Shown here: piece after piece, positions 37,849-47,016 of the stretch
Layout of the letters: each line of letters starts with the position of its first letter
Position numbering within the stretch: the stretch's first letter is position 1
Source of the DNA: Fictibacillus norfolkensis
GTDB taxonomy: Bacteria; Bacillota; Bacilli; Bacillales; Fictibacillaceae
Reading direction: 5' to 3'
Assembly: GCF_014836645.1 (NCBI RefSeq)
Contig: NZ_JACSQM010000003.1
Span: 62,001 to 126,000 of the forward strand
DNA length: 64,000 bases
Position numbers and translations under genes: made by a program
Notes under the pieces: generated by a model
What the model was told of the DNA's origin: nothing
Database searches by the model: none
The model's input: the letters and a program-made list of their open reading frames with translations, nothing else

Positions 37849-40125
37849 ATGTTTCGAAAAAAATCTATCCAGCAAGTTATGGACGTTTTACGAGAGCCAG
37901 AGCTAGCTAACCAAATTGTTCATTGGAAAACAATTGAGCCACGAGAAGCGGTTTCTGTGCCACTTCCTGACTCTTTGCACCCGACTATTCAATCCGCTCT
38001 TTCTAAAAGAGGGATTTCTTCCTTATATATTCACCAACTATCTGCCTATGAAGCTGCCTTACGTGGTGAAAGCTTTGTAGCTGTTACACCTACCGCGTCT
38101 GGAAAAACGCTCTGCTATAACCTTCCTGTATTACAAGAGGTCGCTAATAATCCAGAAGCAAGAGCTCTGTACCTTTTTCCGACTAAAGCACTGGCACAAG
38201 ATCAGAAGTCAGAGATGAACGAACTGATCGATGAGATGGGATTGGATATAAAAAGTTATACGTATGATGGGGATACTCCCGCAAACATTCGACAAGTGGT
38301 CAGAAAAGCGGGAAACATTGTTATGACGAATCCTGATATGCTACATGCTGCGGTTCTTCCTCATCACACAAAATGGGTATCACTATTTGAAAATCTGAAG
38401 TATGTAGTGGTAGATGAGTTACATACATATCGAGGCGTTTTCGGCAGCCATGTTGCAAATGTAATACGCCGACTGAAAAGGATCTGTAACTTTTACGGCA
38501 GTGACCCCATTTTTATCTGTACATCTGCAACTATTGCGAATCCAAAAGAGTTGGCAGAGCAACTTACTGGAAACCCGATGACTCTGATTAATAACAACGG
38601 AGCACCAGCCGGTCGAAAGCATTTTCTCTTTTATAATCCGCCCGTTGTGAATAAACCGCTGAACGTCAGGCGAAGCGCTACACTTGAAGCTAGAAATCTT
38701 GCGAAGCTGTTTTTAGAAAACCATATTCAAACGATCGTTTTCGCACGCAGCCGTGTACGAGTAGAAATATTGCTTACTTACTTGCAAGAACTTGTAAAAA
38801 AGGAGTTTGGTACGAAGTCCATTCAAGGGTATAGAGGCGGATATCTTCCTAAACAGCGGCGTGCTATCGAAAAAGGACTTCGTAATGGAGATATTATGGG
38901 AGTTGTTTCAACAAACGCCTTAGAATTAGGAGTAGATATTGGTCAGCTTCACGCTTGCATTCTCACAGGTTACCCAGGATCGATCGCAAGTGCATGGCAG
39001 CAGGCTGGGCGGGCGGGTCGTCGACAAGATGAGAGTGTGGTGATCATGGTGGCTTCCTCTTCTCCACTCGATCAATACGTGATTCAGAATCCCGCTTACT
39101 TTTTTGAACGATCACCAGAGTCTGCTCGGATGAATCCTGATAATCTGATTATTTTAGTTGATCATCTAAAATGCGCATCGTATGAATTGCCATTTCAAGA
39201 GAAGGAGAGATTTGGTGATCAAGAGATAGAGGATGTTTTAGAATTTTTAGTAGATGAACAAGTGCTTCACAAGAGAGGGAAGCATTTCTATTGGATGAAC
39301 GATTCTTTTCCTGCGCATAACATTTCACTTCGTTCTGCTTCACAGGAAAACGTTGTAATCATCGATCAAAGTAATGTGGCTGATGTAAAAGTGATCGGCG
39401 AGATGGATCGCTTTAGTTCGATGACACTTCTTCACGAAGAAGCGATCTACCTTCATCAAGGTACACAATATCAGGTTGAGAAGCTCGATTACGAAGAAAA
39501 GAAAGCTTTTGTTCGTGAAGTGGATGTTGATTATTTTACAGACGCAAACCTTGCTGTATCGCTGAATGTACTAGAAGTAGACAAAGAAACGACTGATGAG
39601 CAGAATGCTAAAGCATATGGTGATGTGATGGTAGTCGCAAAGGCAACCATCTTTAAAAAGATTAAATTTGAAACACATGACAACATTGGCTCAGGGGCGA
39701 TTCATCTTCCGGAAGAAGAGTTGCATACATCTGCCACTTGGCTAACGTTTGAAAATAACGAGTTAAGTGAAGAGAAGCTTGAGGCTGGCCTCCTTGGAAT
39801 CGCACACGTTTTGCGGCATGTCGCTCCTTTATTCGTTATGTGTGATGCAAATGACCTTCATGTTGTACCGCAAGTTAAAGCAGTACATAATCAACAGCCT
39901 ACTATCTTCATTTACGATCGATACCCAGGAGGAATAGGTCTAAGTGAAAAGGTGTATGGCTCTTGGGATACTGTTCTTGACCAAGCTCTCTCTATGATAC
40001 AACGTTGTCCTTGTGAAAGCGGCTGTCCGTCTTGCACGGGTACATTAGAAGAAGGAAATAACAGCAAAAATCTCGCCATAAAATTGATCTCTCAAATCAA
40101 AGGAGCGGCAGAACATGTCGATTAA
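37849..40125 (+). CDS. mrfA: DEAD/DEAH-box DNA repair helicase MrfA (YprA)
   Basis: A 758-residue superfamily-2 helicase. Motif I is TPTASGKT (about residues 80-87), motif II DELH (about 189), motif III TSATI (about 229) and motif VI QQAGRAGRR (about 383). A C-terminal DUF1998-type region holds four cysteines (RCPCESGCPSC, about 720-735) that bind zinc in the family. In B. subtilis MrfA works with MrfB in mitomycin C-lesion repair independent of UvrABC. ATG 37849 lies behind GTGAGGTGG. The gene for the nuclease overlaps its end by 11 bases, as in B. subtilis. Confidence 0.93.
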   Translation: MFRKKSIQQVMDVLREPELANQIVHWKTIEPREAVSVPLPDSLHPTIQSALSKRGISSLYIHQLSAYEAALRGESFVAVTPTASGKTLCYNLPVLQEVANNPEARALYLFPTKALAQDQKSEMNELIDEMGLDIKSYTYDGDTPANIRQVVRKAGNIVMTNPDMLHAAVLPHHTKWVSLFENLKYVVVDELHTYRGVFGSHVANVIRRLKRICNFYGSDPIFICTSATIANPKELAEQLTGNPMTLINNNGAPAGRKHFLFYNPPVVNKPLNVRRSATLEARNLAKLFLENHIQTIVFARSRVRVEILLTYLQELVKKEFGTKSIQGYRGGYLPKQRRAIEKGLRNGDIMGVVSTNALELGVDIGQLHACILTGYPGSIASAWQQAGRAGRRQDESVVIMVASSSPLDQYVIQNPAYFFERSPESARMNPDNLIILVDHLKCASYELPFQEKERFGDQEIEDVLEFLVDEQVLHKRGKHFYWMNDSFPAHNISLRSASQENVVIIDQSNVADVKVIGEMDRFSSMTLLHEEAIYLHQGTQYQVEKLDYEEKKAFVREVDVDYFTDANLAVSLNVLEVDKETTDEQNAKAYGDVMVVAKATIFKKIKFETHDNIGSGAIHLPEEELHTSATWLTFENNELSEEKLEAGLLGIAHVLRHVAPLFVMCDANDLHVVPQVKAVHNQQPTIFIYDRYPGGIGLSEKVYGSWDTVLDQALSMIQRCPCESGCPSCTGTLEEGNNSKNLAIKLISQIKGAAEHVD

Positions 40126-41380
40126 AAACAAGCTGAATCGACTAAAAAAGCATATGGTCAACCCAGTCGTTGATCCTCCTGTTGAAAGTAAGCGGAATTT
40201 AGAAGATTCAACTGGTGAAAGAATTCAACATGCAGACTATTGGGAGAAGTTTGGAGCTTCAGCTTATTTTTTCGAAGATGATTATTGTATCGTTCGAAAA
40301 GTGAAATACTCTCTAGATACACAATGGGGCCGTTATCGGTTTTCCGATGTTTTAAATGCTGTATCGAATTGGCAAGATATTGATGCCGCTCATCCACTAC
40401 ACGCTAAGAATCTTGACGCTTCTGATCTATTGTTCTTTGATACAGAGACTACAGGTTTGAGTGGCGGAGCAGGAAATACCATCTTTATGCTTGGAATGAG
40501 TCAGATTAAAGGAGATCATGTCTTAGTCCACCAATTCTTTTTGCCTGGTCCAGGATCTGAAGTGGCTCTTTACCATTATTTTTTAAATCATGTGAAGGAA
40601 CTTCGGAACTTAGTCACCTACAATGGGAAATCGTTTGATTGGCCACAAGTGAAGACGCGGCACACTTTAATACGTGATTTTGTACCTTCATTGCCAGAGT
40701 TTGGTCACTTTGATCTGCTGCACGGAGCGAGGAGGCTTTGGAAAGATACGTTGCCTGCTGTAAAGCTTTCTGTTGTTGAAAAAGAGATGCTAGGTGTGAA
40801 TCGAATACATGATACCCCTGGTTATCTTGCGCCAATGCTTTATTTTCAATATTGCAATGAAGGAGATCCTTCGCTCCTTGAAGGTGTTTTTCAACACAAT
40901 GAGTGGGATGTTCTTTCTCTTATCACTCTTTATACACACATGTCTGGGATTGTAACAGGTAATGGTTTTCGAACTGAGAGAGAGACGTATGAATCAGCAA
41001 GATGGTTTGAAGCCTTAAACCAAAAAGAACATGCAATGTCTCTTTACCAGGAAGTGCTGCAAACTGGTACTTCACTGACATCCCAATCTAAAAAATCGTT
41101 AGCCGCACTATACAAAAAGTCTGATGGGTTAGAGGTTTCTGTTCGATATTGGTTAGAGTTGCTTGATGAGAATGATTTAGATGAAGAACCGGCTATAGAA
41201 CTTTCTAAGTATTATGAGCATATTCAAAAAGATTATGAAAAAGCTCTTCACTTTGCTGTAATGGCTTATTCCAGGTGGAAGGGTAAAAAACGGTTAACAA
41301 AAAGGAAAGAAGAACAGGAAAATCAAGCGTTCGTGAGAAGAATCGAACGATTAGAACAACGCGTCATCCAATATTCGTAA
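40115..41380 (+). CDS. mrfB: MrfB (YprB) exonuclease with TPR-like tail
   Basis: A 421-residue protein. An RNase H-like exonuclease domain is at about residues 105-270, with LLFFDTETTGLSGGAGN (about 107-123) carrying the first acidic pair, 'LVTYNGKSFDWPQVKTRH' (about 168-185) and 'HNEWDVLSLITLYTHM' (about 265-280). A helical repeat region follows (about 295-400: 'YESARWFEALNQKEHAMSLYQEVL'). It digests DNA during interstrand or bulky adduct repair together with MrfA. The ATG overlaps mrfA. Confidence 0.92.
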   Translation: MSIKNKLNRLKKHMVNPVVDPPVESKRNLEDSTGERIQHADYWEKFGASAYFFEDDYCIVRKVKYSLDTQWGRYRFSDVLNAVSNWQDIDAAHPLHAKNLDASDLLFFDTETTGLSGGAGNTIFMLGMSQIKGDHVLVHQFFLPGPGSEVALYHYFLNHVKELRNLVTYNGKSFDWPQVKTRHTLIRDFVPSLPEFGHFDLLHGARRLWKDTLPAVKLSVVEKEMLGVNRIHDTPGYLAPMLYFQYCNEGDPSLLEGVFQHNEWDVLSLITLYTHMSGIVTGNGFRTERETYESARWFEALNQKEHAMSLYQEVLQTGTSLTSQSKKSLAALYKKSDGLEVSVRYWLELLDENDLDEEPAIELSKYYEHIQKDYEKALHFAVMAYSRWKGKKRLTKRKEEQENQAFVRRIERLEQRVIQYS

Positions 41381-41642
41381 AAATTCGTCAAATTTATGAA
41401 TTCTTTCAAAATATCTCTTCTCAATTGGCTTTGTTTTTTGTAGAATATAAGAGGACATAAAAAATGTTCTTAAGAAAATAAATTCCCCCTTTTTTTATTG
41501 CCCGGGTAAGCGCAAAAAACGCCATAAAAACTCATATTTCTACTGAGTTTTCGTCATATTTTCAGACGGTTCGATTGTTTTCGCAAAATAACCCGGAATA
41601 TCGATAGGGAAATATATATTTTAAGCTATGGAGAGATGGTAC

Positions 41643-41735
41643 GTGAAGCAGTGGATTGTTGTTCTATTTTTTGTGATCGTCGGGTTAACAGTAATGATTG
41701 GCAATCAAATCAGTCACACAACACAAAACTTTTAA
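41643..41735 (+). CDS. 30-residue single-helix membrane peptide
   Basis: GTG 41643, seven bases after GGAGAG, starts MKQWIVVLFFVIVGLTVMIG then a short polar tail (NQISHTTQNF), giving one membrane helix. It is followed by its own terminator and sits between mrfB and ypsA. The 260 bases upstream carry no other gene; the weak hairpin AAAACTCA/TGAGTTTT (41527-41551) may end mrfB. No known homologue comes to mind. Confidence 0.45.
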   Translation: MKQWIVVLFFVIVGLTVMIGNQISHTTQNF

Positions 41736-41736
41736 T

Positions 41737-41771
41737 GAAGCCCCGGCTATAGACAGAGCCGGGTGTTTTTC
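41737..41771 (+). terminator. Terminator before ypsA
   Basis: AGCCCCGGCT / AGCCGGGT with TTTTT right after, between the small peptide stop and ypsA. Confidence 0.7.
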
Positions 41772-41793
41772 ATTAATAGGAGGTTTTCTAAAC

Positions 41794-42354
41794 ATGCTTC
41801 AAACACTGCTTGTCAGTGGCTACAAAGCTCACGAACTCGGTATTTTTAGTGATAAACACGAAGGGGTATACTACATCAAGAAAGCAATTGCTCAAAAGTT
41901 GGTCTCACTTTTGGATGAAGGTTTAGAGTGGGTAATCATCAGTGGGCAACCTGGTGTAGAAATGTGGGCTGCAGAAGTGGTATTTGAACTTCAAACAGAA
42001 TTTTCTGATTTAAAGCTAGCTGTTCTTACACCGTTCTTAGAGCAAGAATCTCGTTGGAAAGAAAATGTTCAAGAAAAATATCATGAAATTTTAGCTGGTG
42101 CCGATTTTGTTGATTCGGTAAGCCGCAAGCCATACGAGTCGCCAGGACAGCTTCGAGTTAAGAATCAGTTTCTTGTACAAAAAAGCGATGCTGTCTTGCT
42201 TTTATACGACGAAGAAAAAGATGGTTCGCCGAAGTATTATTTAGATGCAGCCAAACAAAAGCAGGAAATGGACAATTCGTACGAAATATTTTATATTACT
42301 CCTTATGACTTGGATGTTCTTGTACAAGAGGAACAATACAATCGTAATGAATAA
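41794..42354 (+). CDS. ypsA: YpsA, SLOG-superfamily protein
   Basis: A 186-residue Rossmann-like protein of the SLOG/LOG-like superfamily (DUF1273). The motifs are 'LLVSGYKAHELGIFSDKH' (about residues 4-21), 'EWVIISGQPGVEMWAAEVVF' (about 46-65) and 'FLVQKSDAVLLLYDEEKDGSPKYYLDAA' (about 125-152). In B. subtilis YpsA influences cell division with GpsB, encoded next here. The ligand, probably a nucleotide, is not established. ATG 41794 lies behind AGGAGG; upstream frame extension is unsupported. Confidence 0.9.
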   Translation: MLQTLLVSGYKAHELGIFSDKHEGVYYIKKAIAQKLVSLLDEGLEWVIISGQPGVEMWAAEVVFELQTEFSDLKLAVLTPFLEQESRWKENVQEKYHEILAGADFVDSVSRKPYESPGQLRVKNQFLVQKSDAVLLLYDEEKDGSPKYYLDAAKQKQEMDNSYEIFYITPYDLDVLVQEEQYNRNE

Positions 42355-42436
42355 ATGAATCTAAAGTCGAAAAAAATTGACATTTAGGTCAGGTAGTGAA
42401 AAAATAATTTTAGAATCTTTGTGTGAGGTGATTCAC

Positions 42437-42751
42437 ATGAGTGAACAGCGTTTTCATTTAACGGCGAAAGAAATATTGGAAAAAGACTTTAAACAAGGCT
42501 TTCGTGGCTATGATCAAGACGAAGTAGACAAATTCTTAGATCTTATTATTAAGGATTATGAAAATTTTCAAAAAGAGTATGATGCAGTTGTTCAAGAAAA
42601 CAATCGACTGCGTAAAGATGCTCAAAATTCTACTGATCATCAGCAAACACGCAGAATGTCCGCAGTAACTTCAAGCACGACGAACTCCGATATTCTTCAG
42701 CGTTTGTCTAACTTGGAAAAACATGTTTTTGGCAGTAAACTGTACGATTGA
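42437..42751 (+). CDS. gpsB: Cell-division protein GpsB
   Basis: A 104-residue DivIVA-like coiled-coil protein. The membrane-binding and dimerisation part is 'FHLTAKEILEKDFKQGFRGYDQDEVDKFLDLIIKDYENF' (about residues 5-43), followed by a coiled coil and a C-terminal hexamerisation helix (SDILQRLSNLEKHVFG). It coordinates penicillin-binding proteins between the septum and side wall. ATG 42437 is preceded by GTGAGGTGA; the longer frame to 42377 is not supported. Confidence 0.94.
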   Translation: MSEQRFHLTAKEILEKDFKQGFRGYDQDEVDKFLDLIIKDYENFQKEYDAVVQENNRLRKDAQNSTDHQQTRRMSAVTSSTTNSDILQRLSNLEKHVFGSKLYD

Positions 42752-42768
42752 TTCCAGTAATTATCCAT

Positions 42769-42797
42769 TTGTTTTTCTACATTCAGCATGCTATAAT
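42769..42797 (+). promoter_or_regulatory. Sigma-A-type promoter of rnpB
   Basis: TTGTTT (42769) and TATAAT (42792) are 17 bases apart, 23 bases before the RNase P RNA start. Confidence 0.7.
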
Positions 42798-42820
42798 GAA
42801 TCTTGCTTTTAAAAATTAAA

Positions 42821-43246
42821 TCAATAGCGTTCGGGTAATCGCTGGATCTGATTTTTCAGGTTTAGAGGAAAGTCCATGCTCGCACGGATCTGAGATGACC
42901 GTAATGATCGTGCCTGGCCAAAAAATAAGCCAGGGTAGATTGGTTTGCTTGAATAAAGCTTACTGAACTAACGGCAGGGAACGCACCTAAGTCTTATGGA
43001 TATGGTGTTAATACCTTGAAAGTGCCACAGTGACGTAGTCCCGATGGAAACAAAGGGAGTGGAACGCGGTAAACCCCACGAGCGAGAAACCCAAATTATG
43101 GTAGGGGAGTTTCCCATTTCGGAATTGAACGATTGGGAGAACAAGAAGCCAAGGCTTTTTGTAGATAGATGATTACCACCGGTGTACGAGGCTACCAGCC
43201 GTTTGTAGTACTAAGGAACAGAACATGGCTTACAGAACGTTATTGG
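42821..43246 (+). ncRNA. rnpB: RNase P RNA, class B (Bacillus type)
   Basis: The catalytic RNA of ribonuclease P, which matures tRNA 5' ends. Conserved blocks are present in order: CGTTCGGGTAATCGCTG, GAGGAAAGTCCATGCTCGCA, GAAAGTGCCACAGTGACG, GTGGAACGCGGTAAACCCC, CGAGCGAGAAACCCAAAT, GTAGATAGATGATT and ACATGGCTTACAGAACGTT. They match B. subtilis rnpB closely. The ends (TCAATAGCG / CGTTATTGG) pair as helix P1, which sets the limits to within a few bases. Confidence 0.95.
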
Positions 43247-43268
43247 TACCTAAATTAAAGCTGAATGA

Positions 43269-43292
43269 GGGCCCCGTTTACCGGGGCTTTTT
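43269..43292 (+). terminator. Terminator of rnpB
   Basis: GCCCCG / CGGGGC stem followed by TTTTT. Confidence 0.85.
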
Positions 43293-43371
43293 CTATTTAC
43301 ATAAAAAAGTGCAGCTAAATAAGGGTATACTTATTAACATAAGAATCGATGATAATTAAGGAGTTCATATT

Positions 43372-44520
43372 ATGACACAATTAAGACTGCTAGCAACAGC
43401 CGCTATGGGATTAGAAGCACTCGTAGCCAATGAAGTTCGCGCGCTAGGTTTTGAAAATGTAAAAGTAGAAAACGGTAAAGTTTATTTTGATGGTGATGAG
43501 AAGACGTTAGTCAAAGCTAACTTATGGCTAAGAACGGCAGATCGCGTAAAATTAGTGGTTGGTGAGTTTAAAGTGGAGACGTTTGATGAACTTTTTGAGC
43601 AAACGAAAGCACTTCCTTGGGCTGATTTTATTCCTGAAGATGGAGAGTTTCCTGTAATCGGCCGGTCCGTAAAATCAAAACTATTTTCTGTATCTGATTG
43701 CCAAGCAATCGTAAAGAAAGCAGTAGTTGATAACTTGAAAACGGCGTATAACCGTAAAACATGGTTCCCTGAGGACGGAGCTTTGTATCGTATTGAGGTT
43801 GCGATTCATAAAGATATTGCGACATTAACACTTGATACGAGTGGAACAGGCTTACACAAGCGTGGATACCGTGAGTTGCATTCAGGTGCGCCGATTAAAG
43901 AAACGATGGCTGCTGCTCTAATCATGCTAACGAATTGGACGCCTGATAAGCCTTTCGCAGATCCTTTCTGTGGATCTGGAACATTGCCGATTGAAGCTGC
44001 AATGATTGGACAAAACATTGCACCAGGACTAAATCGTGAATTTGCTTCAGAAAAATGGAACTGGATCGATAAAAAAGTCTGGTATGAGGCAGTTGGAGAA
44101 GCTCAAGACGTTGCGAAATACGATCTGCCTCTTGAAATCCAAGGATCTGATATTGATCATAAGATGATCGAACTATCCAAGAACAATGCAAACGAAGCTG
44201 GGTTCGATGATTTTATCACGTTTAAACAGATGCAAGTCCGCGATTTCACGACTAGAAAAGATTACGGTTGCCTTGTGACGAACCCGCCTTACGGAGAGCG
44301 ACTAGGTGAGAGAGAAGAAGTAGCACAGATGTATCGTGATCTAGGTATGGCGATGAAACCGTATGATACATGGAGTGTGTACGTCATTACTTCAAATGAA
44401 AAATTTGAAGAATATTATGGCCGTTCAGCAACAAAAAAACGTAAGCTTTATAACGGTGATTTGAAGACCGACTATTATCAATACTTTGGAAAACGTCCGA
44501 TTAGACAGCAACATAGCTGA
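43372..44520 (+). CDS. ypsC: Class I SAM-dependent RNA methyltransferase (YpsC, RlmL-like)
   Basis: A 382-residue protein with an N-terminal THUMP domain (about residues 45-155) and a Rossmann methyltransferase domain: SAM motif 'FADPFCGSGTLPIEAA' (about 187-202) and the catalytic motif NPPYGERLG (about 303-311), typical for N2-guanine methylation. By homology it is related to the RlmL family that modifies 23S rRNA; the exact target in Bacillus is not certain. ATG 43372 follows AAGGAG. The gene order rnpB-ypsC is conserved in B. subtilis. Confidence 0.9.
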   Translation: MTQLRLLATAAMGLEALVANEVRALGFENVKVENGKVYFDGDEKTLVKANLWLRTADRVKLVVGEFKVETFDELFEQTKALPWADFIPEDGEFPVIGRSVKSKLFSVSDCQAIVKKAVVDNLKTAYNRKTWFPEDGALYRIEVAIHKDIATLTLDTSGTGLHKRGYRELHSGAPIKETMAAALIMLTNWTPDKPFADPFCGSGTLPIEAAMIGQNIAPGLNREFASEKWNWIDKKVWYEAVGEAQDVAKYDLPLEIQGSDIDHKMIELSKNNANEAGFDDFITFKQMQVRDFTTRKDYGCLVTNPPYGERLGEREEVAQMYRDLGMAMKPYDTWSVYVITSNEKFEEYYGRSATKKRKLYNGDLKTDYYQYFGKRPIRQQHS

Positions 44521-44558
44521 TGAGTGCGTTTTGAATATATGGCGTGGGTCCCCGTGAG

Positions 44559-44678
44559 CGTCGAAGATTGTAGACTCGCGGATGAAAGTCAAAAATTTGT
44601 GGATTGAGAAGCAAAACTCGTGGATACAGCTATAAAATTTATGGATTTAAAGAGAAAACTTTTGGATTCATACGCCCA
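44559..44678 (+). repeat. Five direct repeats with exact 21-bp period and a shared head
   Basis: A head GTCGAAGATTGTAG is followed by units at 44574, 44595, 44616, 44637 and 44658, each starting ACTCGTGGAT-like or ATTTGTGGAT-like and often ending in AAA, exactly 21 bp apart. The element lies between the ypsC stop codon and its terminator. The head and units match those at 1270-1330. Confidence 0.85.
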
Positions 44679-44693
44679 AAACGATAAGAAAGG

Positions 44694-44724
44694 CTGACTT
44701 TTTTGATTGAGTCAGTTTTTTTTA
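44694..44724 (+). terminator. Terminator downstream of ypsC and its repeats
   Basis: CTGACT / AGTCAG stem with ten-base loop and nine T. The 250 bases that follow it, up to the small gene at 44975, show nothing that I can name. Confidence 0.78.
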
Positions 44725-44974
44725 ATGTGAATCATACAACTAATAGCAATAAAACTAAAATAATTTCACGTACCGTACATATTTAAGATCCTATTATTCA
44801 AAAAACATAGGAAATAGCAATTTTGAATCTAATTTTAATAAAACTACACATACTCACTGCTACATTGATCCATCATTATATAGCTTTCACCACCAAATAC
44901 TGAAACAGAGTTTAAAGACCTTATAAACGCGTACATACTATGCCTAACCATTAATTTAAAGGCAGGTTATTTCT

Positions 44975-45154
44975 ATGTACTCACAATTTAGTCATTTAGA
45001 AAGCATTCAAAAGGCATTACAGAACCTACAACCACACCTGGAAGATCATCATAAAGCCGAAATTCAAAGTGTCCTTCAACAATCGATTGGTCACGTAAAT
45101 AATATTAATCCGTCCTTTGCTCCGTATGCAGAACTATTAAAGGAAGAATTTTAA
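44975..45154 (+). CDS. Small helical protein, 59 residues
   Basis: MYSQFSHLESIQKALQNLQ and onward: a soluble, amphipathic, Q/H-rich protein ending KEEF. ATG 44975 has a weak ribosome site (GGCAGG). It precedes the carboxypeptidase gene by 100 bases. Family unknown; codon pattern and helical periodicity favour a real gene. Confidence 0.5.
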   Translation: MYSQFSHLESIQKALQNLQPHLEDHHKAEIQSVLQQSIGHVNNINPSFAPYAELLKEEF

Positions 45155-45256
45155 AAAAACAAAATCGACCAGCAGGACTTTTTTATTTTGTCACGAATTC
45201 TTATAACGGTATGTTTTTTAATGAAACAATGAAACCGTGAAGGGATGGAATAGTAA

Positions 45257-46777
45257 ATGACGCAAACAAAAGTTGCTGTTGAAAAAGAATTCTTAGATTA
45301 TGTGAAAAAAATGGTCCACATCAATGAAGCGATCGGACTCATGTATTGGGACCTTCGCACAGGCGCACCTAAAAAAGGTGTCGAACAACGTTCTGAAGTA
45401 ATCGGAACGTTATCATCTGATGTATTTGCGATGTCTACTTCTGAGGAAATGAAGAGTTATATCGAAGAACTTTCTAAGTCAGGTGTACAGGACTCTTTGT
45501 CTGATGTTACGAAAAAGACGCTCCAAGAAGTAAAGAAAGATTACGAGCGTAACGCTAAGATTCCTCCAGCAGAATTTAAAGAGTACGTTATTCTTCAATC
45601 CAAAGCAGAAACAGTATGGGAAGAAGCGAAGAACACGAATGATTTCTCCTTATTCCAGCCGTATTTAGAAAAGCTTGTTGATTTCAATAAGAAATTCATT
45701 GGCTATTGGGGATATGAAGGGAATAAGTACAATACACTCCTAGATATGTATGAGCCAGGTGTTACCGTTGAAATTTTAGATGAAACGTTCTCAAAACTTC
45801 GTGATCGAATTGTACCATTACTTCAGAAAGTAACAGAAGCTGGGCAACCTGATACAAAGTTTTTATTTGAACATTTTCCGAAAGAAAAACAAAAGGAGTT
45901 CAGTTTGCATGTATTAAAAGACATGGGTTATGATTTTGACTCTGGTCGTTTGGATGAAACGGTTCACCCGTTTGCAATCGGATTGAATCCTGGAGACGTC
46001 CGTGTAACGACAAAGTATATGGAGAATGACTTCCGAACGGCTGTTTTCGGAACAATCCATGAAGGCGGACACGCACTTTATGAGCAAAATATATCCAATG
46101 AGTTAGTTGGGACACCTCTTGCTACTGGTACATCTATGGGCATTCACGAGTCTCAATCTCTGTTCTGGGAGAACTTTGTAGGTCGTCACTTTGGTTTCTG
46201 GAAGAATCAGTACAACATGCTTAAGACTGTTTCAGGTTCACAGTTTAACGGTGTAGAACTAGAAGAATTCTATCGTTCTATTAATGTGGTTGAGCCTTCA
46301 CTCATTCGTATCGAAGCTGATGAGATGACATACCCACTTCATGTTATTGTTCGTTATGAAATTGAAAAAGGTTTGTTTAACGATGAGATCGAAGTAAAAG
46401 ACCTTCCGCGTATCTGGAATGAGAAAATGCAGGAGTATATTGGTGTAACGCCGAAGAACGATGCAGAAGGAGTCCTTCAGGATGTTCATTGGTCAGGCGG
46501 AAGCTTTGGTTACTTCCCATCCTATGCCCTTGGATATATTTATGCAGCGCAGCTTAAACAAGCAATGCTGAAGGATATTCCTGACTTTGATGCACTTATG
46601 GAGTCGGGCAACTTCCTGCCGATCAAAGAATGGTTAACGAAGAACATTCACCAATATGGCAAGATGAAGAAACCAATCGAAATCTTAAAAGACGTAACAG
46701 GTGAGGGACTTAATCCAGATCATCTGATCGCTTATTTCGAAAAGAAATACAGTGATATTTACCGCTTAGAGAACTAA
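45257..46777 (+). CDS. ypwA: M32-family metallocarboxypeptidase (YpwA-like)
   Basis: A 506-residue carboxypeptidase Taq-type enzyme. The zinc-binding motif HEGGH is in 'GTIHEGGHALYEQN' (about residues 272-285), the family motif HESQSLFWEN follows (about 302-311), and 'SFGYFPSYALGYIYAAQ' marks the C-terminal region. It removes C-terminal amino acids from peptides in the cytoplasm, without signal peptide. ATG 45257 lies behind AAGGGATGG. B. subtilis ypwA lies in the same neighbourhood. Confidence 0.93.
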   Translation: MTQTKVAVEKEFLDYVKKMVHINEAIGLMYWDLRTGAPKKGVEQRSEVIGTLSSDVFAMSTSEEMKSYIEELSKSGVQDSLSDVTKKTLQEVKKDYERNAKIPPAEFKEYVILQSKAETVWEEAKNTNDFSLFQPYLEKLVDFNKKFIGYWGYEGNKYNTLLDMYEPGVTVEILDETFSKLRDRIVPLLQKVTEAGQPDTKFLFEHFPKEKQKEFSLHVLKDMGYDFDSGRLDETVHPFAIGLNPGDVRVTTKYMENDFRTAVFGTIHEGGHALYEQNISNELVGTPLATGTSMGIHESQSLFWENFVGRHFGFWKNQYNMLKTVSGSQFNGVELEEFYRSINVVEPSLIRIEADEMTYPLHVIVRYEIEKGLFNDEIEVKDLPRIWNEKMQEYIGVTPKNDAEGVLQDVHWSGGSFGYFPSYALGYIYAAQLKQAMLKDIPDFDALMESGNFLPIKEWLTKNIHQYGKMKKPIEILKDVTGEGLNPDHLIAYFEKKYSDIYRLEN

Positions 46778-46786
46778 TTACACCCT

Positions 46787-46831
46787 ACCGGCGGACTCGA
46801 ATTTATTTATCGAGAATGCCGGTTTTTTTAC
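46787..46831 (+). terminator. Terminator of ypwA
   Basis: ACCGGC...ACTCGA / TCGAG...GCCGGT with loop and seven T, 10 bases after the stop. Confidence 0.8.
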
Positions 46832-47016
46832 ATAATCTGAAAGTATAACCTATTTTCAGAATGACATTTATTGTTGCAACAAATTTTTGATGAACGTATA
46901 AGTTCAACTTACGCTGTCCCGAAAAGCTTGGTATGATCCAAATTTCTTTATAAAAATGTTTCATTAGTACATATTTTGTCTAAAACTATATAAAAAGACA
47001 CTAGGAGGAAATATTG

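Noticed and set aside
41527..41551. AAAACTCA/TGAGTTTT hairpin as an mrfB terminator
   Set aside because: The stem is weak and lies 150 bases past the stop; noted but not listed separately.
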